DNA of 45,925 bases from Bog-1181 sp964565765 (GCA_964565765.1 CAZMGF010000017.1:1-45925); one strand, 5' to 3'; counted from the first letter of the stretch, positions 15,113 to 24,176 are shown. Made by a program: numbers and translations. The notes: a model not told the origin generated them from the letters alone.

Positions 15113-16180
15113 ATGGGCCCAAAGCGGCAAATAATCAAAATTATCCTTTTGCTTTCATTAATAATAACCGCTCCATTTATAATACTGCCGGCCTCTGATG
15201 CGCCGCGGGCCGCTGCCACGCCCCAGCAGACCTATGTCAAAAAAATAATTTATGTTCTGGAAGACAGCCGTTTCTTATACCAGGTGGGTTCCATGGATCT
15301 CGGCGGTGAAAATAAAAAAACACTTACAAAAGAAGGCAACAACTGGTGCCCGGCAGTCTCTCCAAAGGGCGATAAAATAGCCTTTTTTTCCGACAGGACC
15401 GGTTTTATAAACCTCTGGGAAATGGACGCTGACGGAGAAAACCAGCAGCAGCTTACCCTGAACAAGGAAATCCCGGGGCTAATTGACCTGCAAAACCGCG
15501 GGCAGTTGGAATGGTCAAAAGACTGCTCGATAATTTACTTTTTAAAAGAAAATGATATATGGCAGATAGACCGCGATGGAGAAACCCCTTCGGCCCTTAC
15601 AGAATACCACGACGTCACCTCATTCAAATTATCCCCCGATAAATCAAAGGTTCTTTTTTCCCGCGAGAAAACAAAAAAGCACAACGGCCTCTGGACAATG
15701 AACCTGGACGAGACCAACCCGCGCCAGATAACACAGTCCATCATAGCCATCCCTGCTTTTGACTGGGGGGATAATAATTCCCTGGCCTATTTTCATAACC
15801 GCGGCATTACCACCACCGAATACATCGGCGTCAATATGAAATTTATAAAGGAAACCTATTATCTTGATAATGACATAGAATGGTCAAAGGCCAATCCTGC
15901 CGACCGCATGCAGAATTATATAGCGTATATTTCAGACAAAAATAACGGCCCCAACGTCTGGATAATGAAGCCCGACGGGAGCGAAGAAACTCAGATAACC
16001 GATAACGGCGGGGCCTCCCCCTACTGGTTTCCCGACGGCACAAGCCTTGTGTATGTGGAAGGCAGCGATATTTATTCAATCAATATAAAAACAAAAAACA
16101 AAACAAGGCTTACTTTTAATTTCAGCGCCTATTCGCCTTTAATTGCGGAGATTGTATCGACCGCCAGGGATATAAAATGA
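15113..16180 (+). CDS. Exported TolB-like (PD40) beta-propeller protein
   Basis: The ATG at 15113 is chosen because it follows GAGGTAAAA; an in-frame TTG lies six codons upstream. The 355-residue protein has a signal peptide or anchor (IIKIILLLSLIITAPFIIL) and then repeated PD40 units. These are recognised by SPKGDKIAFFSDRTGFINLW, SPDKSKVLFSREKTKKHNGLW, and the last blade SPYWFPDGTSLVYVEGSDIY. Such six-bladed propellers occur in TolB, which works with Pal and the Tol complex on outer membrane constriction. It overlaps the next gene by ATGA, and that gene joins the same type of propeller to a Pal-like domain, so the two may work together. The exact role is unknown. Confidence 0.85.
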   Translation: MGPKRQIIKIILLLSLIITAPFIILPASDAPRAAATPQQTYVKKIIYVLEDSRFLYQVGSMDLGGENKKTLTKEGNNWCPAVSPKGDKIAFFSDRTGFINLWEMDADGENQQQLTLNKEIPGLIDLQNRGQLEWSKDCSIIYFLKENDIWQIDRDGETPSALTEYHDVTSFKLSPDKSKVLFSREKTKKHNGLWTMNLDETNPRQITQSIIAIPAFDWGDNNSLAYFHNRGITTTEYIGVNMKFIKETYYLDNDIEWSKANPADRMQNYIAYISDKNNGPNVWIMKPDGSEETQITDNGGASPYWFPDGTSLVYVEGSDIYSINIKTKNKTRLTFNFSAYSPLIAEIVSTARDIK

Positions 16181-17910
16181 AAAAATTAAACTTTTATAAA
16201 ACAGCGCTGATAACAGCGGCCGCGCTTGCCTTCGTTTCATTTTTTACCGGATGCAATAATAACTCCAAAAAAAATGCCATTGCCGTAATTGCCACAAGCA
16301 CCCCTGTTCCGCATCAGGAAAAAATAATTTCTACCTTTAACGGCAATATGTACTGGATGGATACGGACGGGAACAACAGGCAGGAAATTTTTCCCGACGC
16401 AAATTCAAAGTGGTTTCCCGCGGTGTCGCCTGACGGATTTTATATCGCGTACTGGGTCCAGAACAATAAGAATTACAATATATGGATAGCCGACCTGCAT
16501 AAAAAAACCGCTTACCCTGTCACGTTTGACGAAGACACCGTGGACGGGGACCTTCAGAATTTTAATTTCAGAAACGCCCCGTGCTTCAGCGCTGACGGGC
16601 AATTCATAGTATATGGAAGGCGCGGCGATATCTGGAAGATGACAAAGGACGGCTATGATCAGACCGCGATGACCTCAACACATAACTGCCTCTCACCGGT
16701 GCTTTCAAAGGACAACAGGCTTGTTTTTGTCATGAAAGAAAATGATGATACCTGCAATCTTTATATTCAGGACTTAAACGGCAGGCAACCTGAAAAACTT
16801 ACAAGGCAGAGCGGTAAAAAAGCCGGTTCTCCGGCTTTCTCGCCTGATGGAAAAAAAATTCTTTATACCGTACAGGATAATGATTCAATAAATATATTCA
16901 TAATCGACACCACTGATAAAAATGAGGACCAGCTGACCTTTGACGGCAGGAGCAACGCGCCGTCTTTTTCCATAGACGGTTCCAGGATAATTTATTCCAG
17001 CTTCCTTAACAACAAATACCAGCCCGAAATATGGGAAATGAATTCTGACAAGACGAACAAAATAAAATTAACATCAGCCGGGGGCGTCTCGCCTGTGTGG
17101 CTCTATCAGGTGCTTGCCGAGCCGCTTCCCACGCCAACCGCAGCTGCCTCTCCGGAAGCCGCAAAAAACACAAAACAGGAAGCTGTTTTTGACGTGAAGG
17201 AAACAACATCCTCTGCCAAATCATCCATAGCACCCGCTCAACCAACCTCCGCCGAACCAACTGTAAATCCGCTGTTATATCCGGCGGCTGAAACAGCCGA
17301 GACTCTGAAGGTCACCACTGTCCAGCAGGGGAACAAGCTTCTGCTTTATCCAGTTATTCATTATGATTCATCTCTCTCAAATATAAAACCGGAATTCAAA
17401 CCGGCGCTTGACGACATGGCCCGTATTCTTAAATCAAGCAAGTCTCCTGTAATTATAGAAGGGCATACGGATAACGTTCCCATAAAAACAAAAAAATTCC
17501 CGTCAAACTACGAACTTTCCCTGGCCAGGGCCAATGCAGTAAAATATTACCTGGTAAAAAAAGACGGCATAGACCCTTCGCGGATAACAGTAACAGGTTT
17601 CGGAGACACCAAACCGGCGGTGCCCAATGATTCCAGCGCCAATAAATATATAAACAGGCGGTCCGAGGTGGTGGTTATATCTGTTGTCTCGGAGCCGGCA
17701 AAAGAGACTGCTGTGAAGGTTATAAACCAAACGGCTGACAGGCCTGCGGTTCAGCAGGCCCCAAAACCGGTCAGCATAACAGTGGCGGCGCCTGTGAGCG
17801 TTTCTACCGCGGCGGCTTCGCCTTCAACAATTACGGCGGCAACACCCGGGACAGCGGCTCCAGTCAAGGTGCAGATAAAAAGCGGCCCGTCCAAATCAAT
17901 CAGCTGGTAA
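16177..17910 (+). CDS. Lipoprotein fusing TolB-like propeller with OmpA/Pal domain
   Basis: The 577-residue protein has a lipoprotein-type leader ending FFTGC. A PD40 propeller spans about residues 45-310 (SPDGFYIAYWVQNNKNYNIW, SADGQFIVYGRRGDIWKM, SPDGKKILYTVQDNDSINIF, SIDGSRIIYSSF). A Pro/Ala/Thr linker follows, then an OmpA-like peptidoglycan-binding domain near 385-510. That domain has VIIEGHTDNVPI, LSLARANAVKYYL and INRRSEVVVI, with the diaminopimelate-contacting Asp and Arg in place. The last 65 residues are Ala/Pro/Val rich. In model Gram-negatives TolB and Pal are separate, interacting proteins; here both folds are in one chain. It should sit in the outer membrane and bind the wall. 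Codon use matches its neighbours. Confidence 0.88.
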   Translation: MKKLNFYKTALITAAALAFVSFFTGCNNNSKKNAIAVIATSTPVPHQEKIISTFNGNMYWMDTDGNNRQEIFPDANSKWFPAVSPDGFYIAYWVQNNKNYNIWIADLHKKTAYPVTFDEDTVDGDLQNFNFRNAPCFSADGQFIVYGRRGDIWKMTKDGYDQTAMTSTHNCLSPVLSKDNRLVFVMKENDDTCNLYIQDLNGRQPEKLTRQSGKKAGSPAFSPDGKKILYTVQDNDSINIFIIDTTDKNEDQLTFDGRSNAPSFSIDGSRIIYSSFLNNKYQPEIWEMNSDKTNKIKLTSAGGVSPVWLYQVLAEPLPTPTAAASPEAAKNTKQEAVFDVKETTSSAKSSIAPAQPTSAEPTVNPLLYPAAETAETLKVTTVQQGNKLLLYPVIHYDSSLSNIKPEFKPALDDMARILKSSKSPVIIEGHTDNVPIKTKKFPSNYELSLARANAVKYYLVKKDGIDPSRITVTGFGDTKPAVPNDSSANKYINRRSEVVVISVVSEPAKETAVKVINQTADRPAVQQAPKPVSITVAAPVSVSTAAASPSTITAATPGTAAPVKVQIKSGPSKSISW

Positions 17911-17988
17911 TTTTTATCATATAAGCCGCCCATAAAAAGTATGATTATCCCGCCTTTAACAAATTTAATTTCATTTTTTTTGGATATC

Positions 17989-17997
17989 TGCTAAAAT
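17989..17997 (+). promoter_or_regulatory. Possible extended -10 of the purC promoter
   Basis: TGCTAAAAT matches the extended -10 form (TG-n-TAAAAT) 42 bases before the purC ATG. No good -35 is present at the expected distance, so support is modest. Confidence 0.35.
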
Positions 17998-18038
17998 ATG
18001 CCTGCTTTGCAGTTTAATTTTTTTTATTGAGGTGGCTC

Positions 18039-19067
18039 ATGGGAAGCGTAAAGGAAGTTGAAATACTTAAAAAAGCTGATGCCGGCGCCGAAGGGGAAGG
18101 GGAATTTATATTTTCAGACAGGTACTCGGTCTTTGACTGGGGTGAAATGCCCGATCTGATAGAAAAAAAAGGAGCCGCATTGTGCATGCTCTCCTCATAT
18201 TTTTTTGAACTTCTTGAGAAAAGCGGAATCAAAACCCATTTTCTCGGGCTGGTTGAGGACGGGCAGCTGAAAAAATTCTCCATGATGAAGGGTTACTCAA
18301 ATAAAATGCGCGTTAAAGTCGTGCGTGTCATCAAACCCGTCTATAACCCTGAAAAAAATATATATGATTATTCAGTTTACGGCAAAAAACAGTTTAATTA
18401 TCTTATACCGCTGGAGGTAATATACAGGAACTCTCTTACTGAAGGGTCCAGCATATTTAAAAGGGTGCAGGGCGGACAGGTAACATTTAAGGAGCTGGGT
18501 TACGGCCATGATCCCAAACCCGGCGAAATTCTGGAAAAACCTATTCTTGACGTCTCAACCAAGCTGGAACATACCGACAGGTATATACTATGGCCGGAAG
18601 CAGCCTCCATATCCGGCCTTGACGCGGCTGATATGGAAAAACTTAAGGCCGCTGTCCTCTCCATTGATTCAATAATTTCAGAAGCGTGCAAAAAAGCAGG
18701 CATAGAAAATGTGGACGGAAAATTTGAATTTGGCATGGGCCTTGACGGCTCCATCATGGTGGTTGACGTTCTGGGCACCCCGGATGAATGCCGGTTCCTC
18801 TCGGGAAGTTTCCATATAAGCAAGGAGTTCGCGCGCAGGTGGTACCGCAGGACCGCATGGTATAACGAAGTCGAGGCCGCGAAAAAAACCGGCGGAGCCG
18901 GCTGGAAAAAACTTGTTAAAACGCCGCCTCCGCGGCTTCCGGCGGAATTAAAGGGGCTCCTGTCGCAGATGTACCTTTCTGTAGCCAATGAAATTACAGG
19001 AAGAAAAATTTTTGATTCGCCGCCCCTTAAAAATGTGATCCAGGAACTGAAAAAATATGACTCCTGA
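18039..19067 (+). CDS. purC: Phosphoribosylaminoimidazole-succinocarboxamide synthase
   Basis: PurC joins aspartate to CAIR with ATP to form SAICAR in de novo purine synthesis. The start is the ATG at 18039, which follows GAGGTGGCTC; a TTG four codons upstream is in frame but overlaps that site. The 342-residue protein is longer than the approximately 240-residue enterobacterial enzyme. It has FIFSDRYSVFDWGEMPD, VVRVIKPVYN, LIPLEVIYRNSLTEGSS, LEHTDRYILWPEAA, and the metal/aspartate part FEFGMGLDGSIMVVDVLGTPDE. No other purine gene is nearby. Its end overlaps the following methyltransferase by 11 bases. Confidence 0.93.
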   Translation: MGSVKEVEILKKADAGAEGEGEFIFSDRYSVFDWGEMPDLIEKKGAALCMLSSYFFELLEKSGIKTHFLGLVEDGQLKKFSMMKGYSNKMRVKVVRVIKPVYNPEKNIYDYSVYGKKQFNYLIPLEVIYRNSLTEGSSIFKRVQGGQVTFKELGYGHDPKPGEILEKPILDVSTKLEHTDRYILWPEAASISGLDAADMEKLKAAVLSIDSIISEACKKAGIENVDGKFEFGMGLDGSIMVVDVLGTPDECRFLSGSFHISKEFARRWYRRTAWYNEVEAAKKTGGAGWKKLVKTPPPRLPAELKGLLSQMYLSVANEITGRKIFDSPPLKNVIQELKKYDS

Positions 19068-19674
19068 TATCGCGGCTAATGTCACACAATACAGGGAAAG
19101 GGTAATTTCAAAAACAAAGAAATATTTTTCCGGCGCGACGCTCCTTGATTCCGGCTGCGGCGACGGAGAGGACCTGTTTTTACGGAAAAAATACTTTAAA
19201 AAAATAACCGGGGTTGATATAGCGGAAAGCCCCAGGTGGAAAGAGCTTTCAGGCGGCGGGATAACATTTAAAAAATGCGATTCCCAGAAACTTCCGTTTA
19301 AAAATTCCTCTTTTGATACGGTCCTTGAAAAGGATATGCTCCACCACGCTGAAAATCCCGAGAAGGCCCTTAAGGAAATGGTCCGTGTGGCAAAAAAACG
19401 CGTCATCGTCATCGAGGCCAACAGATATAACCCGCTTTTTTACATCAACCTTACCCTGCTTAACAATCACCAGCATTTTACGCAGAAACGTTTCCATGAT
19501 ATAATGGAATCAACAGGGCTGGCTTTTACCATAGAGCGGTTTTCAGCACGGGTGTGCTGGATAAACAATCCGGCCGTAATCAGTCTTTTTGACGCGGCCG
19601 AGGATATGCTTGAAAAAATAGCCGTTTATTCTCCTATAATAGAATATAATCTCGGCATCATAACAAAAAAATGA
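19057..19674 (+). CDS. Class I SAM-dependent methyltransferase, substrate unknown
   Basis: The 205-residue protein has a Rossmann-fold methyltransferase core: motif I LLDSGCGDGEDL, the acidic VDIAE after strand 2, CDSQKLPFKNSSFDTVLEKD for motifs II-III, and LKEMVRVAKKRVIVIEANR. This is the Methyltransf_11 (UbiE-like) type. The C-terminal part (KRFHDIMESTGLAFTIERFS) probably forms the substrate lid. It starts within the last codons of purC and overlaps the next gene by ATGA, so it sits inside a translationally coupled run. Nothing in the sequence tells what it methylates; a lipid or small molecule is as likely as a macromolecule. Confidence 0.82.
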   Translation: MTPDIAANVTQYRERVISKTKKYFSGATLLDSGCGDGEDLFLRKKYFKKITGVDIAESPRWKELSGGGITFKKCDSQKLPFKNSSFDTVLEKDMLHHAENPEKALKEMVRVAKKRVIVIEANRYNPLFYINLTLLNNHQHFTQKRFHDIMESTGLAFTIERFSARVCWINNPAVISLFDAAEDMLEKIAVYSPIIEYNLGIITKK

Positions 19675-20735
19675 CGATAAAAAAAAGACTGTCAAAACTT
19701 TCTTCATCAATCGGGCCTGCCGGGGCGTTTTATATTTCAAATCCCTCCGATGTTTTCTATTTGTCGGGTTTCCGAGGCACCTTCGGAAAAATAGCGGCCT
19801 TCAAAAAAAAATCGTATTTTATTACTGATTCAAGATACACGGGAGCCGTAATAAATTCGCCGATTGCCTCAAACTTTGAAATTGTGATTACCCGCTCGCT
19901 TAATGAAAGCCTTGGAAATATTTTGAAAAAAACAGCTGTTATTAAGTGCTCAAAAAATATAGCCCTTCAGGAATATCTTGCGCTGAAGAAGCTCGGGAAA
20001 AAACCTCTGTTTGACGAGTCTGTTATGGGGCTGCGTATGATAAAGGATGAAGGCGAGGTCAGCCTCATTAAGAAAGCCGTTTCAATAAACGAAAGCGCCA
20101 TTCTTCACCTTAATTCTATTTTAAAACCCGGCGTCACGGAAGACGACCTGTCAGCCGAGTTTGACTATTATATAAGGAAGCATGGAGCAGACTCTTCCAG
20201 CTTTTCATCTATTATAGCCTTTGGCCCCAACGGGGCCGTCCCGCATCATGGAACATCCTCAAAAAAACTCAAGGTCAATAATCTGGTGCTTATCGACGCC
20301 GGAGTAAGGTACAAGGGGTATTGTTCTGACTTGACAAGGGTTATAGCTTTCGGTATAATAAAACCTCGCCTGATGACCATAAAAAATAACTATAATTTGG
20401 TTCAAAATGCCAAGAAAGAGTCCCTGAATTTTTATAAAGAGGGGTCTTTGATACGGGAAGCGGACCTTGCCGCGAGGAATTACCTTGATAAATACGGCCT
20501 CGGCGGCCTTTTTACGCATTCTCTCGGCCACGCTATAGGAATAGACGTTCACGAGGCCCCTTCAATAAACAGGAACGAAAAAGGGAGCTTTAAAAAAGGC
20601 ATGGTCTTTTCATGCGAACCGGGCATATATATTGACAGGAACTACGGAATCAGGATAGAAGATGACTACCTGATAACCGAAAATGGCCCTGAGAAATTGG
20701 GCAAACTTTCCGACTCACTAATTATTAGTGGTTGA
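19671..20735 (+). CDS. M24 family aminopeptidase (Xaa-Pro type)
   Basis: The 354-residue protein has the creatinase-like N-terminal domain with AFYISNPSDVFYLSGFRG and the pita-bread catalytic domain. The five metal ligands are visible: Asp in LVLIDAGVRYKGY, Asp in CSDLTRV, His in HSLGHAIGIDVHEAP, Glu in FSCEPGIYI and Glu in GIRIEDDYLI. It should remove N-terminal residues before proline (aminopeptidase P) or split Xaa-Pro dipeptides, and the sequence does not decide which. It lies directly upstream of efp, an arrangement common in Firmicutes and related bacteria. The start overlaps the stop of the methyltransferase gene. Confidence 0.92.
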   Translation: MTIKKRLSKLSSSIGPAGAFYISNPSDVFYLSGFRGTFGKIAAFKKKSYFITDSRYTGAVINSPIASNFEIVITRSLNESLGNILKKTAVIKCSKNIALQEYLALKKLGKKPLFDESVMGLRMIKDEGEVSLIKKAVSINESAILHLNSILKPGVTEDDLSAEFDYYIRKHGADSSSFSSIIAFGPNGAVPHHGTSSKKLKVNNLVLIDAGVRYKGYCSDLTRVIAFGIIKPRLMTIKNNYNLVQNAKKESLNFYKEGSLIREADLAARNYLDKYGLGGLFTHSLGHAIGIDVHEAPSINRNEKGSFKKGMVFSCEPGIYIDRNYGIRIEDDYLITENGPEKLGKLSDSLIISG

Positions 20736-20756
20736 AATTTCAAGGAGGATCTGGTA

Positions 20757-21314
20757 ATGGCAATTGCTGCGAACGTAAGGCCGGGAAATATCTTTAAACA
20801 CGAAAACACACTCTGGGAAGTGGTGCACTTTCATCATGTCCAGAGGCCGAGGCTCGCGCCCCTTGTCAGGCTTAAAATGAGAAACTTTAAGCTTGGCACC
20901 ATCGTCGAGAGGACCTTTTCGCCCGATGATAAATTTGAGGACGCCAGGGTTGATGAAAGAAAACTTCAGTATATGTACAAGCAGGGTGAAGCCTACCATT
21001 TCATGGATACAGAAAATTACGAACAGTATGAATTCAATGAAAAACAGGTCGGCGAGCAGTCCCACTTTCTGAAGGAAGAGATGCTCGTAACCATGTTGAT
21101 ATATGAGGGAGAGGTTCTCGGTGTGAACATCCCGAATAAAGTAGATCTTAAAATAACCTCGGCTCCGCCCGCTTCCAAAGGCGACACTGTCGGCAACGCG
21201 ACAAAACTCGCGACGCTGGAGACAGGCGCGGAAGTGCAGGTTCCGATGTTTATAAAAGAAGGCGATACAATACGGGTGGATACCAGGACAGGGGAATATG
21301 TTGAAAGGGTGTAA
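20757..21314 (+). CDS. efp: Translation elongation factor P, with atypical tip
   Basis: EF-P binds between the P and E sites of stalled ribosomes and speeds peptide bond formation at polyproline stretches. The 185-residue length and three-domain plan are normal: NVRPGNIFKHENTLWEVV, VERTFSPDDKFEDARVDERK, and the C-terminal signature GAEVQVPMFIKEGDTIRVDT. The hairpin tip that usually reads PGKGxAF with a modifiable Lys34 here reads QRPRLAPLV, so Arg32 takes the tip position. Arg32-type EF-P is known to be rhamnosylated by EarP in some Proteobacteria, but the surrounding residues differ here and no earP is in the window. A strong AAGGAGG site precedes the ATG. Confidence 0.95.
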   Translation: MAIAANVRPGNIFKHENTLWEVVHFHHVQRPRLAPLVRLKMRNFKLGTIVERTFSPDDKFEDARVDERKLQYMYKQGEAYHFMDTENYEQYEFNEKQVGEQSHFLKEEMLVTMLIYEGEVLGVNIPNKVDLKITSAPPASKGDTVGNATKLATLETGAEVQVPMFIKEGDTIRVDTRTGEYVERV

Positions 21315-21337
21315 AAACTTCAGTCAGGCGGTGTAAA

Positions 21338-21814
21338 ATGGAAAAAAAGTCAGCTGGTAAAATTCAGACGGATGTATTGGGCGAAGCTTTAAAGATAATG
21401 GAAAAAGGCGGCCTTGCCGAACTTTTATACGAGCAGGGAGATCTTAAAATACAGCTGAAAAAGGCCGGCGCTGTTCAGGTTGCGGCAAGTGTTCCGCAGT
21501 ATATTGCAACCGCTCCAGCCGCGGCTCCTGTTTCGGCGCCTGCTGAAGCCAAAAAACCCGTCGATGACGCCAAAACAGGAATTATTAAGTCGCCGATGGT
21601 AGGAACCTTTTACAAGGCTTCCGCACCTGACGCCCCTGCTTTCGTAAAAATAGGGGATATGATTGAGCCCGGAAAAACAGTGTGCATTATCGAGGCAATG
21701 AAAATAATGAACGAAATAAAATCCGAGGTAAAGGGCAGGGTAAAGGAAATACTGGTCGAGAACGCCCAGGCCGTTGAATTTAACCAGCCTTTGATAATCG
21801 TCGAAAAAATCTAA
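21338..21814 (+). CDS. accB: Biotin carboxyl carrier protein of acetyl-CoA carboxylase
   Basis: AccB carries biotin between the carboxylase (AccC) and the carboxyltransferase of acetyl-CoA carboxylase, the first step of fatty acid synthesis. The 158-residue protein has the usual N-terminal helical part (GGLAELLYEQGDLKIQLKKA), an Ala/Pro linker around residues 45-80, and a C-terminal biotinyl domain starting IIKSPMVGTFYKA. The biotin site is EAMKIMNEI with Lys122, differing from the classic AMKM only by Ile. The ATG follows AGGCGGTGTAAA. It is between efp and accC, a common operon order. Confidence 0.96.
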   Translation: MEKKSAGKIQTDVLGEALKIMEKGGLAELLYEQGDLKIQLKKAGAVQVAASVPQYIATAPAAAPVSAPAEAKKPVDDAKTGIIKSPMVGTFYKASAPDAPAFVKIGDMIEPGKTVCIIEAMKIMNEIKSEVKGRVKEILVENAQAVEFNQPLIIVEKI

Positions 21815-21839
21815 TTATTTTTTCGAAAGGGGAAAAATT

Positions 21840-23192
21840 TTGTTCAAACGAATACTTATCGCGAACAGGGGAGAAATAGCCCTCAGAATAATCCGGGCCT
21901 GCAAGGAAATGAAAGTGGAAACTGTGGCTGTTTTTTCCGAAGCCGACGAAAATTCACTTCACGTCAGATACGCGGACCATGCCGTATGCATCGGGCCGCC
22001 TCCTTCAAAAGAAAGTTATCTTAATATTCCGGCTATTATTTCAGCCGCTGAAGTCACTGATTCAGAGGCAATACATCCAGGCTACGGGTTTCTTGCGGAG
22101 AACGCGCATTTTGCCGAACTCTGCGCACAGTGCAATATTAAATTTATCGGGCCCTCCCCGGCTTCTATAAGGGCCATGGGGGACAAGGCGCAGGCAATAG
22201 CCACCGCTACGGCAAATAAGGTCGTTACGGTCCCCGGGTCCGGCAGGATACTGCGCGATGAAAATGACGCTGTTGAAGTTTCAAAAAGAATAGGACTGCC
22301 TGTAATGCTAAAGGCAACCGCCGGCGGCGGCGGAAGGGGAATGAGGATAGCCCATACAGAGCTTTCCCTGAGAACCGCTTTCAAAACAGCCAGCCAGGAA
22401 GCCCAGACAGCCTTCGGCAACCCCGCTGTTTATCTTGAAAAATATATTGAAGAACCACGGCATATTGAAATCCAGATAATGTGCGACAACCACGGGAACT
22501 ATATTGCGCTCGGCGAGAGGGACTGCTCGGTCCAGAGAAGGCACCAGAAGCTTATAGAAGAATCTCCTTCCCCCATGCTCAATGAAAAAACAAGGCACGA
22601 TATGTGTTCAATGGCCCTGAGGCTTGCCCGCGCTGTCAAATACGAAGGCGCCGGCACAATTGAGTTCATCATGGATAAGTGGGGCCACTATTATTTTATG
22701 GAAATGAATACACGAATCCAGGTTGAGCACACGGTTACCGAGGAAGTCACGGGATTTGACCTTATTAAGGAACAGATAAAAGTCGCGGCCGGCGAAAGGC
22801 TCACAATACCCAATAAGGACCTGAAGCTGCGCGGACATGCCATAGAATGCAGGATAAACGCCGAGGATCCGGATAATAATTTTTGCCCGTCTCCCGGCAC
22901 CATAACAGAATATAACGTTCCGGGCGGCCCCGGCATCAGGGTGGATACGCATGTTTACAAGGGCTACAGGATACCCCCAAATTATGATTCAATGGTGGCA
23001 AAGCTTGTCGCCCACGGAAAAGACAGGGCCGAGGCCATAGCAAGGATGAAAAGGGCGCTTGATGAATTTGTCATAGAGGGTATTAAAACAACCATACCGC
23101 TTCATAAGAAAATACTGGACAACAATAATTTCATAAAGAACAATTACTCAACAAGTTTTATCGAGACTCTTGAAAAAGAAAAGTCACTGTAG
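21840..23192 (+). CDS. accC: Acetyl-CoA carboxylase, biotin carboxylase subunit
   Basis: AccC carboxylates biotin on AccB with ATP and bicarbonate. The 450-residue protein matches the family length and starts FKRILIANRGEIALRIIRA. The ATP-grasp fold shows the glycine loop KATAGGGGRGMRIAH, YLEKYIEEPRHIEIQI, CSVQRRHQKLIEE, and the catalytic EMNTRIQVEHTVTE. The initiation codon is TTG at 21840, fixed by the conserved N-terminus and by GAAAGGGG upstream. It is followed 9 bases later by the Asp23 gene. accA and accD are not in the window. Confidence 0.97.
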   Translation: MFKRILIANRGEIALRIIRACKEMKVETVAVFSEADENSLHVRYADHAVCIGPPPSKESYLNIPAIISAAEVTDSEAIHPGYGFLAENAHFAELCAQCNIKFIGPSPASIRAMGDKAQAIATATANKVVTVPGSGRILRDENDAVEVSKRIGLPVMLKATAGGGGRGMRIAHTELSLRTAFKTASQEAQTAFGNPAVYLEKYIEEPRHIEIQIMCDNHGNYIALGERDCSVQRRHQKLIEESPSPMLNEKTRHDMCSMALRLARAVKYEGAGTIEFIMDKWGHYYFMEMNTRIQVEHTVTEEVTGFDLIKEQIKVAAGERLTIPNKDLKLRGHAIECRINAEDPDNNFCPSPGTITEYNVPGGPGIRVDTHVYKGYRIPPNYDSMVAKLVAHGKDRAEAIARMKRALDEFVIEGIKTTIPLHKKILDNNNFIKNNYSTSFIETLEKEKSL

Positions 23193-23201
23193 GGGTGTAA
23201 A

Positions 23202-23582
23202 ATGGTTGAACAGAAAAACGACGCCGGCAATATAAAAATATCAGATGACGCTATCGCTGCTATTGCGTGCATCGCCGCCAAAGACGTTGACGGTGTTGTG
23301 GACCTGGACGGCGGCACCACGGCCGCGCTTGCCGAAGCGCTCGGCGTCACAGATTCAATAAAAGGCGTGAAAGTCGAGATGATAAACGACACAGTTTCCC
23401 TTGATATCAATCTGATCGTTTCTTTCGGCAGGGAGGTCTCGGATGTCGCCTCGGAGGTCCAGGATAAAGTAAGGGAATCAATTGAGACCATGACAGGCCT
23501 GTCCGTGGATAAGGTCCATGTGAACATAAACAGCGTCAGGAAAAAAACCAGTTTAAGGGGAGATACTTCCTTTAATATATAA
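23202..23582 (+). CDS. Asp23/Gls24 family envelope stress protein
   Basis: The 126-residue protein is a one-domain Asp23/Gls24 member: KISDDAIAAIACIAAKDVDGV near the start, a central VKVEMINDTVSLDINLIVSFG, and the ending SIETMTGLSVDKVHVNINSV. In Staphylococcus aureus Asp23 forms a layer under the membrane, attached through AmaP, and is induced by cell-wall or alkaline stress. The next gene encodes an AmaP-like anchor. Its position after efp-accB-accC is as in many Clostridia, so a housekeeping link with lipid or envelope synthesis is likely. No signal peptide is present, so it acts in the cytoplasm. Confidence 0.92.
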   Translation: MVEQKNDAGNIKISDDAIAAIACIAAKDVDGVVDLDGGTTAALAEALGVTDSIKGVKVEMINDTVSLDINLIVSFGREVSDVASEVQDKVRESIETMTGLSVDKVHVNINSVRKKTSLRGDTSFNI

Positions 23583-23600
23583 GATCTTAAGGAGGCTTTT

Positions 23601-24176
23601 ATGAAATATTTCAACAGGATAATAATAACAATCAATACCCTTTTATTTTTTCTTGTTGGCGCCCTTTTTATAGCCGTCAGCACAACTCACGGCGCCAACC
23701 AGTGGGCCCTTTCCACATCCCAGAGCCTTATCAACGCCCTTGCCAGTTCCGATACTGCCAAAATAATAGCCATCCGCATAGCCGTCCTGATTCTTGGCGT
23801 ATTTTTTATTTCCATCGCCCTTTTTACAATATTCGGAAACATCGAGAAAAGGCGCAGCGAAAGGACCGTCGTCCTTGAATCGCCTCTAGGTGAAATAATG
23901 GTTTCCCTCGGGGCAATTGAAGATTTTTCCAGGGTTGTAAAAAACCAGGTCCGCGGGGTAAAGGATATAAAGGGAAAGGTACTTTCCACCAGGAAGGGCC
24001 TTAAAGTGACAGCCCATGTCACCCTCTTTTCGGACAGATCCGTCGCGGATGTCACCCAGGAAGTCCAGGAAGCAATAATAAAGTACATTCAATATACCCT
24101 CGGCATAGCAAACGACATAAAACCCACGGTAATTGTCAGCAAGGTTGTCTATAAATCAAAGGATGAAGAAAAATGA
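23601..24176 (+). CDS. amaP: AmaP-like membrane anchor of the Asp23 layer
   Basis: The 191-residue protein has two N-terminal TM helices (ITINTLLFFLVGALFIAV and IAVLILGVFFISIALFTIF) and then an Asp23-like cytoplasmic domain with GEIMVSLGAIEDFSRVVKNQ and LKVTAHVTLFSDRSVADVT. This matches AmaP (alkaline shock response membrane anchor), which recruits Asp23 to the membrane in Gram-positives. A strong TTAAGGAGG site lies before the ATG, and its stop overlaps the next start by ATGA. Its presence beside an Asp23 gene in an apparently diderm genome is notable. Confidence 0.85.
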   Translation: MKYFNRIIITINTLLFFLVGALFIAVSTTHGANQWALSTSQSLINALASSDTAKIIAIRIAVLILGVFFISIALFTIFGNIEKRRSERTVVLESPLGEIMVSLGAIEDFSRVVKNQVRGVKDIKGKVLSTRKGLKVTAHVTLFSDRSVADVTQEVQEAIIKYIQYTLGIANDIKPTVIVSKVVYKSKDEEK

